From: Acidovorax sp. A79
GTDB lineage: Bacteria; Pseudomonadota; Gammaproteobacteria; Burkholderiales; Burkholderiaceae_C
Reading direction: 5' to 3'
Length of the DNA stretch: 64,000 nt
NCBI RefSeq assembly: GCF_041154505.1
Contig: NZ_AP028672.1
Span: 5,062,501 to 5,126,500, forward strand
Under the pieces are notes generated by a model that was given only the letters and a program-made list of their open reading frames with translations, made no database searches and had not been told where the DNA came from. Below are positions 1 to 10,207 of this stretch, piece after piece. Position 1 is the first letter of the stretch; each line of letters starts with the position of its first letter. The position numbers and the translations under genes were made by a program.

Positions 1-1097
1 GATCTGAATTTCGGCAGGCTCAAAGTCAAAGTAGTCCGGCTCGAACGAGAGCGAGTCCACGTTCACCCCGGCGGGCACATTGGCCAGCGAATCCATTACC
101 GCCTGCAGCCGGGCCTTCACGTCGCGGGCCACACGCATTTCTGCAGCCTCCTCGGTCACGTTGTACAGCCTGTAGATGTCATACGGCACACCGCTGCCCA
201 GGGCATGGCGCACTTCTGCGGTGGACAGGTACAGCCGGGTGGAGAACGGGCCCGACGTGCTCTTTGCATCGGCGTGGCGCAGCTCTCCGGTGGCCATGGT
301 CAGGCTGAAGTCGTAGGGGATATGGCGTTGATCTGCGATGTCCACTCATGCGTGGCTACTCCGTGCGGTGCCTTCGTTTCCAGGTAGTGCTTCAGCAGCT
401 CTTCACCCAGTTGCCCGTTTCTGGCGGCGGCCTCCTTGGTGGACTTGAACGCCTCCGGGCTGATGCCCTGGCGCGGCAGCAGCTTGTTGACGCGGGCAAT
501 GGCCTTTGCGTCCCCGCTGCCGATCTCTTCAAGCAGCACCGGGTCAAGCCAGTTGCGGATGGGGTGCTGGGCTACCGGCTGCGCTTCTTCAATGGCTGCC
601 TGCAGCGCATCTTCTCCCAGTGCGGCCATCGAATCGTCCGCGCTGGGCAGCATCTTGCTGAACACCTTGTGCAGGCCTGCGTCCTGCGGGTTCCTTGCGG
701 CCACCAGTACCACCTTCACCGAGTCGGGCAGGGCATCGCCGCCAAACTCCATCACGGCAAAGTCGCCTTCCACAAACTGGCCGTACCGGTTGGGCTCTTC
801 GTCCGGGTCGTGCACAAATTCGCCATTCAGGCGAAGGTTCTTGGCGTCGATCTTCACCTTGCGCGCAAGCGAATGCGCTGGCGCCAGGCCCGGCCCAAAG
901 AACACCAGGTCCACGTGCGCCGCCTTCTTTGGCAGCGGTTCCAGCAGGCTCTTGAGAGCAGGGAAGAAGCCTTCGCCCTGCATCACCTTGGTGTCAAGGT
1001 TGAAGCCCTTCTGCTTGGACTGCTGGTGGCTATTGAAGTGGGTCTTGAAGAACGAAAGGTCAGAGTTCTTGAGCTTCTTGAGTGCCAGTTTGCGCAA
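1..1097 (-). pseudogene. Putative restriction endonuclease partner with DUF3883-like domain, frameshifted, cut by window edge
   Basis: The gene follows the methyltransferase and overlaps its 3' end by about 38 bp, the usual arrangement of a restriction-modification pair. The first reading frame (1097 to 300) contains the start of a DUF3883-like nuclease-associated domain (NGQLGEELLKHYLE). It then loses frame at the sequence for NAISP. The continuation, PYDFSLT followed by HADAKST and YDIYRLYNV, lies in another frame from about 318 down to base 1. Adding one C to the CCCC run (GGGG at 316-319 on the plus strand) joins the two parts into NAISPYDFSLT, as expected for the family. The 3' end lies outside the window. 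Restriction activity is inferred from the neighbour and the domain; the target sequence is unknown. It is either a recent null allele or a sequencing indel. Confidence 0.7.
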
Positions 1098-2588
1098 CTT
1101 TGTTCTCCACGATCAGACTGAATAGATGGGTCGCGATGGCCTTGGCCAGCAGCGCGGGCACGGCGTTGCCAATCTGCTTGAACGCCGGGTTCATGGAGCC
1201 AGACAGCACAAACCCGTCCGGGAAGGACTGCAGCCGCGCAGCCTCGCGCACGGATATCGTGCGCGCCTGGGCGCTGTCGTAATGGATGTGCGAGTACCCG
1301 TCCTTGCCCAGGTGGGCCATCAGCGTGCGGGCGGGTGCGTCCGACTCCATCTTGCGCCACTTGTTCGGGAACTTGGCGGCATCGTAGGGCGGCACGGTGG
1401 CGTTCCAGATTTCCTGGTATTCCTTCGACTTTTCGCCCAGGGCCTTGCCCGTTTTGGCGCGCCGCTCGGCAATGCGCTCCTCAAACAGCGCCACGGCGTG
1501 CTGGTGCGCCTCGGGGTACTGGTCGCCGGGGTTCATGCGCTGAAAGATCGCGTAGTCGCGCGGCAGGTACCGGATCACGTGGTCCTTGATGCCTTCGTCG
1601 TTCTCAAAGCCGGGCCACGCACGCATGCTCTTGGCATAGGCATTGAGCTTGCTCTTGGGGTAGGGCGCCACGGTGTCAAAACGCCGGGCACCTTTCTTGA
1701 GCTTGCCTTCCAGGTGCTCGGTGATGACGGGCAGGTCCTGCAGCGCGTCGCGGGCTGTCACCGCGGGCAGGCACTTTGCCTTGTCGGCCTTGGGCGGGTC
1801 GATGAAGAACGCGTGTTCATCAAACATGCCCCGCTTCACCGTCTGCAACGCCACCTGCCGGGTGCCTTCGTAGCCCTTGGGCATGTTGATCCAGTGCGTG
1901 GGGTTCGGAAAGCTGATGCGGTCTACCGCACACGCAGCCACCGCCACCAGAAACATCCGCTCCCGCATCTGCGGCACGCCGAAGTACACGGAATTGAGCA
2001 GCGTGTACCCGCAGCGGTAGCCCATGTCGGTCAGCAGCTCGCAGGTTTCCTCGGCAACGTTGTGGCCGCCATAGTTCAGCACGTCTGGCACGTTCTCCAT
2101 CAGGATCGCCAGCGGCTTGAGCTTGTTCACATAGTGCAGGTAGCGCAGATACAGGTTGCCGCGCGGGTCCTTCAAAAATGCTTCGGGGTGGTCGGCCACC
2201 TCGCGCAGCTTGGCGCGGCCCACGCGGGCAAATGCCTGGCAGGGCGGGCCGCCCACGATCACGTCCACATGGTTTTCCGCAGGGCCTGCGTAGCCGAACG
2301 ACTGCAGCAGCTCTTCCGGCTCGATGGCGGTGATGTCCTTGGCCTTGGCGTGCACTTCAAAAAGCTCGTGCGGCAGGTCAGACAGGAAGTTCATCGCATG
2401 CGACCGCGCCGCATCGGGTCAAACTCCACGGCGCCGATGGTCTTGAAGCCAGCAGCATCAAAGCCCAGCGACAGGCCGCCGCACCCGGCAAAGAGATCCA
2501 GCGTGCGCGGGGCGTTGCCGGCCAGAATGCGGGCATGTTTCATCCTGGCAAGCGCATCAGGAATCGGGGTGAAGTTGCGTTCGCTCAT
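1060..2588 (-). pseudogene. DNA (cytosine-5-)-methyltransferase, frameshifted
   Basis: This is a type II C5-cytosine methyltransferase that would methylate cytosine in its target site and protect it from the partner nuclease. The start is ATG at 2588 (MSERNFTPIP). Motif I is TLDLFAGCGGLSLGF, motif IV GGPPCQAF with the catalytic Cys, motif VI MENVPDV, motif VIII QMRERMFLVA, and motifs IX/X REAARLQSFPDGF and QIGNAVPALLAKAI. The frame breaks just after motif I/II: VEFDP runs into MRRGRMR and a stop, while the rest resumes in another frame. One added base near 2413-2418 gives DPDAARSHAMNF and a continuous protein of about 509 residues, normal for the family. The gene sits 158 bp beyond prophage gene D, so the pair may be phage cargo. 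Confidence 0.9.
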
Positions 2589-2746
2589 GTCGCTTTTTCC
2601 GGTTCGGTGGAGGGGCCAGGTATTTTTCTGCCGTTCGGCTGTAGGGTAACAAAAAAGGCCGGTTGCGGCCCCCGAGCTGTTCCTGCAGCACAAACGATCT
2701 TCGCGCCGAGTGTACTGTGAATTTGCACAGTGCGTCTGCGGCGCAC

Positions 2747-3772
2747 TCAGCCAGCTTGCAATGCACGGGTTTCCAGCTCCATGCGCGTGGTCAGGCCGTT
2801 GTCGCCCAGGGTGTGCGTCAGCTTCACCACCAGCCAGGGGGTGTCATCAATCACATCCTTGAACCCCTGCAGCACCACCGGCGTCTGCGGCATCAGTTCA
2901 GGCCGGCCGATGGCCAGCGTCAGCTCCATGGTGGCCTTGCCGCGCTCGATGCGCCCGCGCTCGGCCCGCGCGGCGGCCATGGCGTCGGCCTCGCTGCCGT
3001 AGGTGTCCTTCAGGCGCTTTTCGTTTTCCTGCTCGCCTACCAGCACGCTCTTTTTTTCGGCCGTGTTGGGGTCGTGCCAGTACGCGCGCACGCCGCTGTA
3101 GGCGTTGCGGTCGGCGCTGTGGTAGCGGTGCTGGTCGCCATCGGCGCGGGTGATGGTGATGGTTTCGAGGTCTTCGCCGTTGGCGGCGCGGGTAGAGCCG
3201 ATGGGCTTGAATACCAGCCGGCCTTTCTTCACCGTGGCCACTGCGTCGTGCTTCCTGGCCAGACGGGTGAGGAAGTGCAGATCACTCTCGCGCGTCTGGT
3301 CGATGTGCTCCACCGGGGTGTCTTGCAGCGTGGCATCCATGCGCAGCTGCAGGCCGTTGCGCTGCGCAATGTCGCCCACGATCTCGCCCAGCTTCTTGCC
3401 GTGGTAGCTGCGCTCCGCGCGGGTGCGCATCTCGCGCCGCATCTCTGCAGATCGGGCGCGGATGCTGATGGTGTCTGGCGTGCCGCTGTGCTCCACCTCG
3501 TCCACATCGAACGTGCCTTTGTCCTGCATGCCACTGCCTTCCCAGCCCAGGGTCAGGGCCAGCTCGGCCCCCTTGGCAGGTATGCCCATGCGGCCGTCGC
3601 TGTCGTCAATCACCAGGTCCAGCTGGTCGGCCTCGCCGCCTCGGGCTTCGGTGAGGGTGAGGGACACCAGGCGCGCTTCCACCTTCTTGGAAATATCCCG
3701 CCCGTCCACCACCAGCGAGAACGTGGGGGCGCGGTGCAGCTGGCTGGTCTTGAGGTAGTCGGGCGCCATCAT
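2747..3772 (-). CDS. D: P2 GpD-like tail protein (late control protein D)
   Basis: 341 aa from the ATG that overlaps the gpU stop (ATGA); an alternative start lies five codons upstream. The family forms the hub at the base of the contractile tail and is often annotated as late control gene D. Recognisable parts are the N-terminal MMAPDYLKTSQLHRAPTFS, the central ESDLHFLTRLARKHDAVATV that is typical of the family, and the C-terminal TLGDNGLTTRMELE. It is the last gene of the tail operon. P2 has ogr next, but none is visible here. Confidence 0.92.
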   Translation of the reverse strand: MMAPDYLKTSQLHRAPTFSLVVDGRDISKKVEARLVSLTLTEARGGEADQLDLVIDDSDGRMGIPAKGAELALTLGWEGSGMQDKGTFDVDEVEHSGTPDTISIRARSAEMRREMRTRAERSYHGKKLGEIVGDIAQRNGLQLRMDATLQDTPVEHIDQTRESDLHFLTRLARKHDAVATVKKGRLVFKPIGSTRAANGEDLETITITRADGDQHRYHSADRNAYSGVRAYWHDPNTAEKKSVLVGEQENEKRLKDTYGSEADAMAAARAERGRIERGKATMELTLAIGRPELMPQTPVVLQGFKDVIDDTPWLVVKLTHTLGDNGLTTRMELETRALQAG

Positions 3773-4212
3773 TCCCACCACTCCCACCAGTCATCCACCG
3801 GCCACGGGTCCACACCGCCCGAGGGCTCGGCGCGCTGGTCATCCACGGCCGCCAGCTGCAGGTCGAACTCGATGCGCCGCGCGGCGCCGTTGTCGATCAG
3901 CACAGATCGGGTTTCGGTCAGGTTCTCGATGGTCCAGGCGCCGAACACCTCGCCCGCGCCCGACACCAGCGCCCAGGCCTTGCCGCTGTCGGCCATCTTG
4001 CGCAGCGCTTCCAGCGAACGCATGGAGCCTGCGAACTCAGGCGCCAGCACGCCCGACAGGTTGATGGTGTCATCGCCCAGGCCCACAAACTGGCGCGCCG
4101 GCCTTGCCCCCACCCTCGAATTGCTGGGGTGGCGCCAGGCCGTTTGCCGGCGCAGCTGGTCGGTGGGCAGGGTCTGCAGCCCGAAGGCGAACTGGCCCAA
4201 AGAAAACAGCAT
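3769..4212 (-). CDS. U: Tail protein U (GpU family)
   Basis: 147 aa, the typical length for GpU, a tail terminator/assembly protein of P2-like phages. The N-terminus MLFSLGQFAFGLQTLP and the central GVLAPEFAGSMRSLEALRKM are family-typical. It sits between the tape measure gene and D, with an ATGA overlap into D. The C-terminus is unusually tryptophan-rich (DDWWEWWE). Confidence 0.93.
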   Translation of the reverse strand: MLFSLGQFAFGLQTLPTDQLRRQTAWRHPSNSRVGARPARQFVGLGDDTINLSGVLAPEFAGSMRSLEALRKMADSGKAWALVSGAGEVFGAWTIENLTETRSVLIDNGAARRIEFDLQLAAVDDQRAEPSGGVDPWPVDDWWEWWE

Positions 4213-4220
4213 GGGTGCTC

Positions 4221-6745
4221 CTAGTCGATTTCGCCGTACTGCGACAGCACGCGCGAGCGCTTTGCGCTCTCGCGCCGGTCCAGCTCGGCCGACACCGCAC
4301 GCGCGATGGCCTGGGGTCCGCGCCGGGGGCCGGGTTGATGGTGATGCTGATGTGCGTGCTGCCGCCCATGGGCGCAGCCACCCCGGCGCCCTGGGCCATC
4401 AGCGGCGGCCGGTTGTCGATGCGCAGCGCCGCCGCGTCGGCCGCCATCGGCATGGTGGCGGTGGCCGCCGTGGCCATGGCCAGCGCCGCGGTGCGCACGG
4501 CGCCCTGGCCACCGGCAATGCCCAGGGCCGCCCCCTCGGAAATCCAGCCGCCGTACTGCATGAACACGCGCGACGGGCTGGCAATGCCCAGCGTTTCGCG
4601 AAACCACCCGCCCACCGCCTCGGCCACGCCCACCACTGCATCGCGCAAGGCCGCCGCGCGCCGGGTGATGCCGTTCACCAGGCCGTCGATGATGTGGCCG
4701 CCGAACTCCGAGAACGTTGCGGGCAGCTGGATTCCAAGCCAGCTCAGGGCACCAGCGAACGCGCGGTACAGCAGGCCCAGCGGCGAGAAGTTCAGGAAGT
4801 GCGCGCCGATGGTGGCCAGCACCGCCGGGATGCTGCCGCCCAGGGCGTCCCAGTTCTTCCAGATGAAGTACGCCGCCGCCCCAATCGCCAGCAGCGCCGC
4901 CGCGATGGGATTCGCCATCAGGAACAGGCCCACCGCCCGGGCAACCGTCAACAGCGCGCTGAAGGCCGTGCCGATGCCCGGCAGCAGAATCCCGAGGCGG
5001 GCCAGGCCAAAGCGAAACAGCAGCATGGGCCCCATCACCGATGCGAACGCCAGGGTGATGGCACCCAGCGCGGTGGCACCAATGGCCAGCGCACCCACTA
5101 TGCGCAGCACCCATTTCACGGCGCCCTGGTTCTCGCGCGTCCAGGCGCCCATGGCGTTGGCCATTTCGCCAAGCTTGTTCAGCAGCAGCACCAGATCAGG
5201 CGCGATGGTGGCGCCCATATCTTTGAGCATGTTGGTGAAGCTGCCCTGTGCCGCCTCGGCCGCCGCGCTCAGTGTCTTGAGCTGGGAGTCCACGCGCTTG
5301 CGCAGGTCGGCCTGGGCTTCCATCCTGGCCACCACCTCGCGGTAGCCGGCAATGCCCTTTTTCATCAGGGTATTGAGCACTTCATGGGTTTCAGCGTCAT
5401 CGCCAAACAGCTTCTTCATGGCCGCGATGCGCTTCACGTCGCTGTCCACACCCTTGAGCTTGTCCAGCTGGGCGAACATGTTGTCAAAGCCCGCGAACTT
5501 GCCAGCCTTGTTATAGAACTCCAGCTGTACGCCCTCGCCCTTGAGCATCTTGTTTGCTTTGGCCAGCTTTTCGGCATCCATCGACAGCTGCACCACCTTG
5601 CGGATGGCGTTGCCTGCGGCTTCCCCTTTCATGCCGGCCTGATCCATCATCACCAGCATGGGGGCAAGCATGTTGCCCGCTTCGAGGCCCTCACGCCCGA
5701 TGAGCGGCATCAACGCCCCCATCTTGGTAAAGCCCTGCAGCATGTTTGTTGGATCGACCCCCGAGTAGAACGCCCGCTGGATCATGTCCATCAGGCCCAT
5801 CATGTCCTTTTCGCTGGTCTGCGTGGCGTCCTGCATCTTGGCTGCGAACTCGGCGGCAGCAGTCACGGGCATCTGCAGCTGAATGCCCAGGTACGCGGCA
5901 GACTCGCCCAGGCCGCCCAGGATGGATTGCGAGGTCATCCCCTGGCGCCGAAGCATGGTCATCATGTCGATGAACTGGGCCGTGGTGCCCGGCAGCTTGT
6001 CGCCCAGGCGCGTGGCCAGGTCCAGTATCTGCTGGAACTCCGGCCCCACGTCGCCGGCCTTGCCCATCATGGACGCGCGCAGCTGCGATTCCGACACTTC
6101 TGCCGGCATGAAGGCGCCCACCACGGAACGCAGGGGCCCCGCCAGTTTGTTCCCCCCGGCCATCATGGCCGCGCCGCTGGCGCCGATCATTCCGGCGTGC
6201 AGCATGTCCTGGCCGTGGCGCTTGCGCAGTTCGCCCAGCTTGCGCTGCTGCTCGCCGTTGGCCTTGAGCTTGGCGGTCTGCTGCTCGATGGTGGTATTGG
6301 CTGCGGCAATGTCGGTGCGCAGGCGCTGCGAGTGGTTCGCCAGGTCGCGCGTGCTGATGCCGGCGGCCGACAGCCTGGTGCGCAGGTTCTGCAGCTTCGC
6401 CTGCTGGCTGTCGTGCTGGTTTCCCAGCGCTGCCGCCTCTCGCTTGGCCTTCGCCAGTTCCTGTGTCATGGCCCGCGTGGGCTCGGCCGTCTGGCCGTAG
6501 GCGCGCGCCAGCTCCCCCACGCGCCCGCGGGCCTGGGCCAGCTTTGCGGCTGTGCCCTGCAGTTCGCTCTTGAGCGTGCGGAACTCGCCCACCTGGGCCT
6601 GCTGGGCGTTGAGTGCCTTGAGGCTTTCCTTCGCGGCCTTGAGCGCGCGGGCGGCCTCGCTGCTGCCGGCGCTGACGCGCCTCAAGGGGGCGATGATGCG
6701 ATCTACAAAATCCATCACCACCCGCAAACGCAGGTTGTCAGCCAT
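4221..6745 (-). pseudogene. T: Phage tail tape measure protein, frameshifted near its 3' end
   Basis: The tape measure protein sets tail length. From ATG 6745 (MADNLRLRVVMD) the first ~200 residues are coiled coil. A conserved tape-measure core follows (SESQLRASMMGKAGDVGP), then hydrophobic segments at about residues 545-640. The frame is lost at GADP. One extra C in the CCCC run (GGGG at 4313-4316 on the plus strand) restores GADPQAIARAV and the ending SRVLSQYGEID at 4221, giving 841 aa. As read, a 57-residue out-of-frame tail replaces it and runs into gpU. An otherwise intact essential gene broken in a C run argues for an indel error. Confidence 0.9.
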
Positions 6746-6775
6746 GGCGGCCCCCACGGCCGCCAGCGCGGGAAA

Positions 6776-6940
6776 TCAGGCGGGAAAGTCGTTGCCCAGG
6801 ATGCGCTTCGCTTCGGCGAAGTCGGCGGCGGATGCCCGGTCGCGCGCCTGCATCCACACATACACGGGCAGGAGCGCAACGCCCAGGCCGATGACGGCCA
6901 GGGCTGCGATCAGCAGAATCGTGAGGGCGGTAAAGATCAT
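6776..6940 (-). CDS. Small single-span membrane protein, 54 aa
   Basis: The ATG at 6940 gives a 54-residue protein beginning MIFTALTILLIAALAVIG, a strong transmembrane segment reaching to about residue 28, followed by a charged tail (AEAKRILGNDFPA). It lies between the E' frameshift product, which ends at 6981, and the tape measure gene at 6745, in the same operon. Its function is unknown. The position suggests a cargo or accessory tail-assembly gene. The call rests on reading-frame integrity and composition. Confidence 0.55.
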   Translation of the reverse strand: MIFTALTILLIAALAVIGLGVALLPVYVWMQARDRASAADFAEAKRILGNDFPA

Positions 6941-6980
6941 GGTTCATTCTTGCACATCCAATGGCGCAGGGTTCAGCGGG

Positions 6981-7456
6981 TCATTCCTGGCGCTCGTGGC
7001 GCTCGCGCGCCCGCTCCCGCCACTCCATCAGGTCGGCCACCGTCATGGAGTCCATGTCGACGGGCCGCCAATGGAACACCAGGGCCAGGTCGGCCATGGC
7101 GTCCTCTACTCGCTCTGGAATGCCTCCCGCTGCGCTTTCGGCACCAAAAAACCCACCACCTCCGTGCCCAGGCTGACAAGGTCGGCGGGGTCCATCAGGG
7201 CGACTTCCTGTTTCAGCAGCGGCGGTTCCGTCACGCGTGGCAGCAGGGTCTGCAGGGCCGTCACGTTCATCTGCAGCACCTCCACCAGCGACAGGCCGCG
7301 CAGCGCGCCCGCGTTGGGCTTGCGCACCTGCACGTGGGTGATGGTTTGGGCGCCGCGCTGAATAGGCGCATCCAGCGCGATGCCCACGGGGATGCCGGGG
7401 GCGGCGATGGCAACAGCGGGAGCGGCGGCGGTGGTGGTTTGGGTCGGTGTGTTCAT
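6981..7456 (-). CDS. E': Tail assembly chaperone GpE+E', made by -1 ribosomal frameshift
   Basis: The slippery sequence TTTTTTG (minus strand 7151-7145) lies near the 3' end of E. A -1 slip there continues into a frame encoding GAESAAGGIPERVEDAMADL and then DMDSMTVADLMEWRERARER, which is the conserved E' tail of P2-like phages, ending at 6981. The product is about 158 aa. As in P2 and lambda G/GT, the ratio of E to E+E' supports loading of the tape measure protein. The slippery heptamer and the downstream family signature are directly visible. Confidence 0.85.
7106..7456 (-). CDS. E: Tail assembly chaperone GpE
   Basis: 116 aa, the zero-frame product of the frameshifting chaperone gene. It has an Ala/Pro/Thr-rich N-terminus and then the conserved GLSLVEVLQMNVTALQTLLP and LVSLGTEVVGFL. 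It ends with the short extension read when ribosomes do not slip. Position between FII and T is as in P2. Confidence 0.92.
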   Translation of the reverse strand: MNTPTQTTTAAAPAVAIAAPGIPVGIALDAPIQRGAQTITHVQVRKPNAGALRGLSLVEVLQMNVTALQTLLPRVTEPPLLKQEVALMDPADLVSLGTEVVGFLVPKAQREAFQSE

Positions 7457-7523
7457 GGCAAGGGGTCAGGAAAAGAAGGAAAGAAGGCGCGGCCCGCGTG
7501 GGGCCGCGCGTATGTGTCGGGCG

Positions 7524-8033
7524 TCAGACGCCCAGGGCGGCGCGCACTTCGGCCAGGCGGTCCACGCCGTTGACCATTTCCACCATGTTCACGGCGTCGA
7601 TCTCGATGATGGTTTCGCCGTTGATCGTCAGCTTGTAGTAGCTCAGCGCGGCCTTGAACTTGATGGCCGTGGCTTCGCCGGCCTTGGCGCTGCCGGGGTC
7701 GATTTCAGAGAACCGGCCGCGCATGACGACTTCCAGCGCGTCCACGCTCTCGCTGTCGTCGCCTTGCAGGGCGCCGGCGAAACGCAGCAGCACGCCGTCA
7801 TGGCGCAGCGTGCCCCAGCTGACGAACAGTTCCTTCATGTAGCCGGCGGCCGTCAGCTCGGCCTCCATGCCTTCCATGCCGAAATCCGCCTTCACGGGGG
7901 CGTTCATGCCACCGCTGCGGTAATCGTCCATCTTGCGGGCGAGCTTGGGCAGGCCCACTTCGGGCATTTCGCCCACGTAGTTGACGCCATCCACGAAGGT
8001 GGCGAAGTTCTTGATCTTGCGGGGCAATCCCAT
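7524..8033 (-). CDS. FII: Major tail tube protein FII
   Basis: 169 aa, typical length. It begins MGLPRKIKNFATFVDG and has the family signature LPKLARKMDDYRSGGMNAPV. It polymerises into the inner tail tube inside the contractile sheath. It follows FI closely and precedes E. Confidence 0.96.
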   Translation of the reverse strand: MGLPRKIKNFATFVDGVNYVGEMPEVGLPKLARKMDDYRSGGMNAPVKADFGMEGMEAELTAAGYMKELFVSWGTLRHDGVLLRFAGALQGDDSESVDALEVVMRGRFSEIDPGSAKAGEATAIKFKAALSYYKLTINGETIIEIDAVNMVEMVNGVDRLAEVRAALGV

Positions 8034-8071
8034 GGTGTTCTCCTGTGGTCAATCGGTGGTGTGGTGCGGCC

Positions 8072-9268
8072 TTATTCGCCGGTGCCCACGCGCAGGGCGA
8101 AGTCGGCGAAATAGCGGTCGCTGATGCGCTGCTGAAAGGTGAGGTCTTCCAGGGGCGGCACGGGCGTGTAGTCGTAGTCCAGCGTCAACTTGCCGTTCTT
8201 GAGCGTGGCCGCTTCGTTCACCTCTTCGTCGTACCAGGCGCTGGCCCCGAGCACGTAGCCCAGGCGCTTCAATTCGCGGAACTTGGCGTTGATGCCTTCG
8301 AGGATGTCTTTCACCAGGCTGGGGTGCAGAGGCTTGTCCACCGCCCAGAAATGGCCCTCGGCCATGGTGTCGGCCAGGATTTGCGCGGTGCGCGTGGCGC
8401 TCTCGAAGGCGAACAGTTCGTCGGTGGCACAGGTGCGCGAACCCCAGAAGCGAAAGCCCTGATTGCGGATCAGCGTGGTGATGCCCGCCGCATTGAGCAT
8501 GCCCGCGTCGGTGTCGGGGTTCTGCAAGTCCCAGAACACATCCTTGCTGATGCCCAGCACGCCATTCATTGGCACGTTGGAAATCGTCTTGTGCCAGCCC
8601 TGCTCGGCGTCGATCTTTGCGCGCAGGCCCATGGCGTAGGCCACGGGCGAGGCATCCACCACCACGCCGGTGCCAGGCGTGGCCACCTTGACCCGGGGCC
8701 AGATGAGCATCAGCTCGCGGGCGTCGAAATTCTGGCGGTAGTCCATCACCTCGGGCACATCAGCGCCGTGGCCTTCTGCATACACGAACGCGCGCAGCTT
8801 CTGCGCCACCGCCACCAGGGCGGTGGTTACCGCCTGGGTGTCCAGGCCTGGCGCGCCCAGAATGCGCGGTTGCACGCCCAGCTTGGCTTTCGCGGCCAGC
8901 AGCGCCTGCATGCCGGTGTACTGCGAACCCAAGGCAGTGCCGATGACCTTGCCGTTCTGGTCTGTTTCCTTCTCCGCAGCATCGACGCCCTCGCCATCGG
9001 CCACGCGCACCACGACGACGATGGGGCGGGCCTGGTCGCGGATGGCGGTCAGTGCGCCGGACAGGGTGCCCAGCGTGCCGGCCTTGGCAATGGCGGCGTC
9101 CACCTTGGTCACCAGCACTGGGGTGTTGAGCGGGAACGCGGCGGCGTCCGCGTCGCTGGCCGTGCAGATCAGGCCCATCACGGCCGTGGAAATGATGCGG
9201 ATATTGCGCTGGCCTTCGTTGATTTCGACAACGCGCACGCCGTGGTGGTAGTTTGCTTGGGTAGCCAT
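8072..9268 (-). CDS. FI: Tail sheath protein FI
   Basis: 398 aa from ATG 9268 (MATQANYHHGVRVVEINEG), a clear P2 FI homologue. Conserved features include RTISTAVMGLICTA-like beta strands near the N-terminus (here RIISTAVMGLICTA), FRFWGSRTCA, and a C-terminal SDRYFADFALRVG. The sheath contracts to drive the tube into the host. An upstream in-frame extension lacks family features and was not used. Confidence 0.96.
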   Translation of the reverse strand: MATQANYHHGVRVVEINEGQRNIRIISTAVMGLICTASDADAAAFPLNTPVLVTKVDAAIAKAGTLGTLSGALTAIRDQARPIVVVVRVADGEGVDAAEKETDQNGKVIGTALGSQYTGMQALLAAKAKLGVQPRILGAPGLDTQAVTTALVAVAQKLRAFVYAEGHGADVPEVMDYRQNFDARELMLIWPRVKVATPGTGVVVDASPVAYAMGLRAKIDAEQGWHKTISNVPMNGVLGISKDVFWDLQNPDTDAGMLNAAGITTLIRNQGFRFWGSRTCATDELFAFESATRTAQILADTMAEGHFWAVDKPLHPSLVKDILEGINAKFRELKRLGYVLGASAWYDEEVNEAATLKNGKLTLDYDYTPVPPLEDLTFQQRISDRYFADFALRVGTGE

Positions 9269-9291
9269 GGGTTCTCCTGTGGATGGGGGGG

Positions 9292-9534
9292 TTAGTTGCG
9301 AAGGTCGGCCGGTTGCTGCTGGCGCCGTTTCTCGGATTCGTGGGCGCGGGCGCAGTGGTCGGGGTCGAAGAAGAACAGCGCGTCGATGGCGGCGGCGGTC
9401 CACCCCCACCAGCGGTGCCCCTTCGCGCGCATGCGGTGCGCGCGGCTCGAAAGGGTTTCGTCGGGCGCGCCGGCCAACAGCACGTTGGCCAGCTGGTCCA
9501 GGGCAATGGCCAGGTTCAGCAGCCAGGCATTCAT
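9292..9534 (-). CDS. Conserved small phage protein
   Basis: 80 aa, MNAWLLNLAIALDQLANVLL with GAPDETLSSRAHRMRAKG and a C-terminal E-K-R-R-Q-Q-Q-P stretch. Proteins of this pattern are recurrent in the tail region of phages of Burkholderiales, but I know of no assigned function. It lies between the fibre-associated gene and the sheath gene, with its start touching the end of the upstream gene. Confidence 0.7.
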   Translation of the reverse strand: MNAWLLNLAIALDQLANVLLAGAPDETLSSRAHRMRAKGHRWWGWTAAAIDALFFFDPDHCARAHESEKRRQQQPADLRN

Positions 9535-10198
9535 GGGGCGGCCTCCAAGGGCTCGGCGCCCAGGATTTCATCGGCGCGGCCTGCGGCCAGGATGCCGGCC
9601 AGCTCCAGCGCCTGCACGCCGGCGGCCGTGGCCGGGTCATCGAGGTTCACGAACGAGGCCAGCGTGAAACGGCGCATCCAGGCGTCCATGGCCGCATTCG
9701 CACGGGCGGCGGCCGTCATGGCCTCCCACTCGGCTGGGGTGAACCGCCGGATGAACTGTTCATGCGTGAGCAGGCGGGGCGCGGCCACGGCCACGTCATC
9801 GGCCGCCCAGGCGAAGGCCAGCACGGCCGCCACATCGGTGAGCGCCAGCACGGCCGCTTCGGCGGCGTCACTGCTGCGGCGCACGGCCTCGCGTTCGGCC
9901 AGCACGGTGGCAACGTCCGCCAGCTGCAGCCAGCCGGCTTTCTCGCGCTCGCTGGCGCGCTGCAGCTTCCATGCGCTGGCGGCCAGGTGGGTGGCGGCCT
10001 CGGCCTTGATGGCGGCGATGCGGCGGGCCTTCATCCCCGCGAGCGACAGGCGCGCCGCGCCGGCCTGGGCGTCGTATTCCAGGGCCGACAGGTCGCCGTC
10101 GAATCCCTCGGGCGCGTCCACCAGCGTGTAGCCGTTGGGGTCGCCCGGGTGGTGGTTCCGGCAATGGCGCCGTCGATGATGATGAGTTGGGTTTTCAT
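9531..10198 (-). pseudogene. Fibre-associated protein (possible tail fibre assembly role), frameshifted
   Basis: The ATG at 10198 encodes MKTQLIIIDGAIAGTTT and then loses frame. The matching continuation PGDPNGYTLVDAPEGFDGDL runs in another frame to the stop at 9531. One extra base in the CCCGGG at 10144-10149 joins them into a 222-aa protein. Its place directly after the fibre gene suggests a fibre chaperone, but no assembly-protein motif is clear. The Ala-rich C-terminal half contains LTHEQFIRRFTPAEWEAM. Confidence 0.7.
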
Positions 10199-10207
10199 GG
10201 GCGGGCC

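Noticed and set aside
2663..7573. 1636-aa plus-strand open frame over the prophage tail genes
   Set aside because: It is antisense to D, U, T and E, His/Gln/Arg-rich, without domains; a shadow caused by high GC codon bias.
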